64,000 nucleotides of DNA from Microbacterium sp. CGR2 (lineage in GTDB: Bacteria; Actinomycetota; Actinomycetes; Actinomycetales; Microbacteriaceae): the NCBI RefSeq assembly GCF_003626735.1, contig NZ_RBHX01000001.1, positions 620,001-684,000 of the forward strand, in the 5' to 3' direction. Of this stretch, positions 61,656-64,000 are shown piece after piece; the stretch's first letter is position 1, and every line of letters begins with the position of its first letter. The notes under the pieces were generated by a model. The model did not search any database. It saw only the letters and a program-made list of their open reading frames with translations, and had not been told where the DNA came from. Position numbers and translations under genes: made by a program.

Positions 61656-62225
61656 ATGGGCGTTCTCGATGACGGCGAGCGGGTCACTGCGGCGGATGCT
61701 GCGGACTGGCGCTCCTGGCTCGAGGACAACCACGCGCGAACGGCGGGTGTCTGGCTGCTGAGCGTGCGCGGCAAAGACACCGGCGGTGTCGGCTATGAGG
61801 ATGCCGTGCGACAGGCACTCTGCTTCGGCTGGATCGACGGGCCCGTGCGGACGTTCGACGATCAGACGGTGGGCCAGTGGTTCTCACCGCGACGCCCCAC
61901 CAGCGGGTGGGCAGCGACGAACAAGGCGCGCATCGCTCTGCTCGAGGCGGAGGGCCTGCTCGCACCGGCCGGAATGCGGGCCCTCGATCTCGCGAAGGCG
62001 AACGGCTCATGGACGATGCTCGACGGCCCGGAGGCCGGAATCGAGCCCGACGAACTGGCCGCGGCCCTCGACGCTGTTCCCGCGGCACGCGCGAACTGGG
62101 ACGCCTTCCCCAAGTCGGTCAAGAAGTTCGGACTCACTCACATCGTGACGGCGAAGAAGCCGGAGACCAGATCGGCCCGCATCGCGAAGATCGTCGCGGA
62201 TGCCGCGGAAGGGAGACGCCCATGA
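61656..62225 (+). CDS. YdeI/OmdA-family protein
   Basis: A 189-residue protein of the bacteriocin-protection YdeI/OmpD-associated family. It has WRSWLEDNHARTAGVWLL near the start, GVGYEDAVRQALCFGWIDGPVRTFDDQTVGQWFSPRRPTSGWAATNKARI as the core, and a C-terminal FPKSVKKFGLTHIVTAKKPETRSARI. It is soluble and has no known enzyme activity. It begins 3 bp after the HAD gene and ends in an ATGA overlap with the next gene, so it is part of a small operon. Confidence 0.9.
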   Translation: MGVLDDGERVTAADAADWRSWLEDNHARTAGVWLLSVRGKDTGGVGYEDAVRQALCFGWIDGPVRTFDDQTVGQWFSPRRPTSGWAATNKARIALLEAEGLLAPAGMRALDLAKANGSWTMLDGPEAGIEPDELAAALDAVPAARANWDAFPKSVKKFGLTHIVTAKKPETRSARIAKIVADAAEGRRP

Positions 62226-62386
62226 ATCAGAGCGACGTGCTCTTTCTCGTCATGTTCCTGATCCTGCTCAGCACGCTGGTGGTGTTCGTCGTGCAGTTCG
62301 TGCGCTCGCGCCGCGGGCGCGGTTCCGACGACGGGCGCGGCGGATGGTGGGAAGGCCCGTGGGACGAAGACGACCAGAAGCGCTGA
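62222..62386 (+). CDS. small single-pass membrane protein
   Basis: A 54-residue protein: one hydrophobic helix (about 6-27, VLFLVMFLILLSTLVVFVVQFV), a basic stop (RSRRGRG) and an acidic, Trp-containing tail (WWEGPWDEDDQKR). Its start overlaps the YdeI-like stop (ATGA), which is the main support that it is real. No family is recognised. Confidence 0.68.
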   Translation: MNQSDVLFLVMFLILLSTLVVFVVQFVRSRRGRGSDDGRGGWWEGPWDEDDQKR

Positions 62387-62395
62387 CGGCGCTCC

Positions 62396-63544
62396 TCAGT
62401 CGAGGGCGAGGCTGCTCACCGCGGCCACCGGCTCGGGCAGGCGAAGCGGCCCTGCGCCGGGGGTGATCGTCCCGAGGATGCGGGGTGCGCGTGCGCCGGT
62501 GGCGGATGGCAGTACGGCCGGGACACCGTGCAGGGTGCACCATCCGATCAGTGCGAAGAGAATCGCTTCCTTGCTGTCGACGGATGCGCCGAGCTCATCG
62601 GCGAGGACCACCTCGACCTCGGGAAGGGCGGCTCGCAGGCCGTCCATGATCAGCGGGTTGTGGCATCCGCCGCCCGACACCGCGAGGTAGCCGACACCGG
62701 CGGTGCGCACGTCGCGGGCCACGGCCTGCACCGTGAGTTCGGTGAGGGTGCGGACCAGGTCGGGCGTCGAGATCTCTCTACCTGCTGTGTGGGCACGGAC
62801 ATAGTCGAGGTGGAAGTGCTCCTTGCCCGTGCTCTTCGGCGCGGGGAGGGCATAGTACGAGTCATCGAGAAGCGCCGCGAGCAGCGACTCGTCGATGGCG
62901 CCGGTGCGGGCGATGGCAGCATCCGCGTCGTAGCTCCGCGCGTTGAGGGCCTCTGCGGTGACGACCGCGTCGACCAGCGCGTTCGCCGGACCGATGTCGT
63001 ACGCCGACACGGCTTCGCCCACGATGGTGATGTTGGCGATTCCGCCGAGGTTCACTGCCGCGGAGACACCTGCGCGTCCGCGTAACAGCAGCTCGTCGAG
63101 GAAAGACACCAGTGGGGCCCCGTGCCCTCCGGCGGCGATGTCGCGGATTCGCACATCGGACACGACCGGGGCACCGACTGCCTCGGCGATCCAGGCGGGC
63201 TGTCCGATCTGCAGGGTGCCGCGGGCGTGGTCGCCTTCGACCCAGTGAAAGACGGTCTGTCCGTGCGTGCACACCGCGTCGACGCCACCCACGGCCGCAG
63301 CGGCATCGGCGGCCACCTGTGCGAACGCCTGCCCGATCAGGGTGTCGAGTTCGCACACCTCCGCGAACGTGGTCGGGCTCGGAGGCAGAGCGGCGACCAG
63401 GCGAGTGCGCAGCTCGGGAGCGTACGGGTGGCTGCCCTCGTGCAGAACGGTGCCCCGCAATGCGCCATCGCTGACGGTGAAGTCGACCACGGCGACGTCG
63501 ATGCCGTCGTGAGAGGTGCCCGAGAGCAGTCCGAGTACACGCAT
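62396..63544 (-). CDS. anmK: anhydro-N-acetylmuramic acid kinase
   Basis: A 382-residue sugar kinase of the ASKHA fold that opens and phosphorylates 1,6-anhydro-MurNAc to MurNAc-6-phosphate in cell-wall recycling. Signs are LGLLSGTSHDGIDVAVVDF at the start, CTHGQTVFHW, LQIGQPAWIAE, NLGGIANITI, the DIGPANALVD motif, and VSGGGCHNPLIMDGLRAALP. The start has AAGGA six bases upstream. It is 40 bp after a ROK-family gene on the same strand, and the two probably form an operon for amino-sugar recovery. Confidence 0.95.
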   Translation of the reverse strand: MRVLGLLSGTSHDGIDVAVVDFTVSDGALRGTVLHEGSHPYAPELRTRLVAALPPSPTTFAEVCELDTLIGQAFAQVAADAAAAVGGVDAVCTHGQTVFHWVEGDHARGTLQIGQPAWIAEAVGAPVVSDVRIRDIAAGGHGAPLVSFLDELLLRGRAGVSAAVNLGGIANITIVGEAVSAYDIGPANALVDAVVTAEALNARSYDADAAIARTGAIDESLLAALLDDSYYALPAPKSTGKEHFHLDYVRAHTAGREISTPDLVRTLTELTVQAVARDVRTAGVGYLAVSGGGCHNPLIMDGLRAALPEVEVVLADELGASVDSKEAILFALIGWCTLHGVPAVLPSATGARAPRILGTITPGAGPLRLPEPVAAVSSLALD

Positions 63545-63584
63545 GGAGGATCCTTACCGCGAGTGGCTGAGGAGGAGCGGCGCG

Positions 63585-64000
63585 CTACCGCAGCAGCACG
63601 AGGGCGGCGGCGCCGATGAGCGGTCCCTCGTCGCCCAGCCCGGAGCGGACGACGCGCGCCCGACGAGAGTATTCGTGGGCGGCGCTCGCGGTGAGCGCCT
63701 GCTGCACGAGGTCGATGTAGTCGGTCGAGACGCGCGAGAAGCCGCCGCCGATGGCAACGGTGTCGAGGTCGACGAGGGTCGCGGCATCCGCCAGCGCCTC
63801 CCCGACCGCCTTCGCCGATCGCTCGATCGCCGCGCGAGCGACGGCGACCCCGGCCGACGCGTCACGCGCGAGGTCTTCGCCGGTGGCACCGTTCCACCCC
63901 TGCTGCTGCGCCCACGCCGCGCTGGCTGGGCCGGAGGCGATCTCCTCGAGAGTCAGCCCGCCCTCGCGGCGCACCTGCCCGAGGTGGCCCGCGTTGCCTG
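63585..64000 (-). CDS. ROK-family sugar kinase, 3' part
   Basis: The last 137 codons of a ROK (repressor/ORF/kinase) protein; the 5' part lies beyond the window. Visible are GNAGHLGQVRREGG at the substrate loop, TVAIGGGFSRVSTDYIDLVQQ (the second glycine motif) and the end ARVVRSGLGDEGPLIGAAALVLL, all typical of ROK kinases. The CGCGxxGC zinc motif that normally follows GHL is absent; the sequence goes straight to LTLEEIASGPA. It is likely a cytoplasmic amino-sugar kinase, given the anmK gene next to it. Confidence 0.85.
   Translation of the reverse strand, partial: GNAGHLGQVRREGGLTLEEIASGPASAAWAQQQGWNGATGEDLARDASAGVAVARAAIERSAKAVGEALADAATLVDLDTVAIGGGFSRVSTDYIDLVQQALTASAAHEYSRRARVVRSGLGDEGPLIGAAALVLLR

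Overview
The window is about 64 kb of a high-GC actinobacterial chromosome. Gene content and layout point to the Microbacteriaceae, most likely Microbacterium or a close relative. The evidence is a coproporphyrin-type haem cluster with hemA divergent, a DUF222/HNH gene, actinobacterial HhH-GPD and DUF4407 genes, very GC-rich third codon positions, and many genes that seem to be transcribed without a 5' leader. I see no rRNA, tRNA, phage, IS element or CRISPR array. It reads as ordinary chromosome with a few accessory clusters.

Layout. 1-9.6 kb: end of a sugar ABC permease, aldo/keto reductase, DUF4407 protein, divergent TetR/quinone-reductase pair with a double operator, rlmN, KDPG aldolase plus TauE/SafE exporter, two short-chain dehydrogenases and an APH-type phosphotransferase. 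9.6-12.6 kb: thiamine-precursor ECF transporter (ykoE-ykoD-ykoC) behind a TPP riboswitch. 12.7-22.3 kb: penicillin-binding carboxypeptidase, heterodimeric ABC exporter, 3-hydroxyisobutyryl-CoA hydrolase-like protein, and an ABC ATPase with a roughly 400-residue acidic and His-rich tail. 22.4-24 kb: DUF222/HNH nuclease under an SOS box. 23.9-34 kb: haem synthesis (hemE-hemY, then hemQ-hemC-hemD-hemB-hemL, with hemA divergent), interrupted by a YtxH/Holin-X/DUF3618 envelope module. 34-46.9 kb: HhH-GPD repair protein, epoxide hydrolase, ArsR-SRPBCC/RibD_C/WYL genes, glyS, POT and MFS transporters, a catalytically degenerate beta-lactamase-like protein and an M13 peptidase.

46.97-55.8 kb is the most unusual part. 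Two minus-strand operons flank a plus-strand pair, with a two-component system beside them. The first operon holds an MTAP-type phosphorylase, an NAD-epimerase and a polytopic membrane protein. The second holds a GT2 glycosyltransferase, a TIGR04282/DUF2064 transferase and a methyltransferase. The plus-strand pair is a membrane-anchored molybdopterin-fold protein with an internal twin-arginine motif and a small membrane protein. I read this as a candidate uncharacterised glycoconjugate or modified-sugar pathway.

55.8-64 kb holds DUF1992, a MATE exporter, a TrmH-type methylase, a manganese locus (mntH with two palindromic operators, and mntR 1.6 kb downstream), a HAD phosphatase, a YdeI-like protein, anhydro-MurNAc kinase and the 3' part of a ROK gene.

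Across the window about 26 genes have a TAnnnT-like -10 box ending exactly 6 or 7 nt before the start codon, which implies leaderless transcripts. I used this to settle several starts. All functions are assigned from sequence reading alone; no database search was run.
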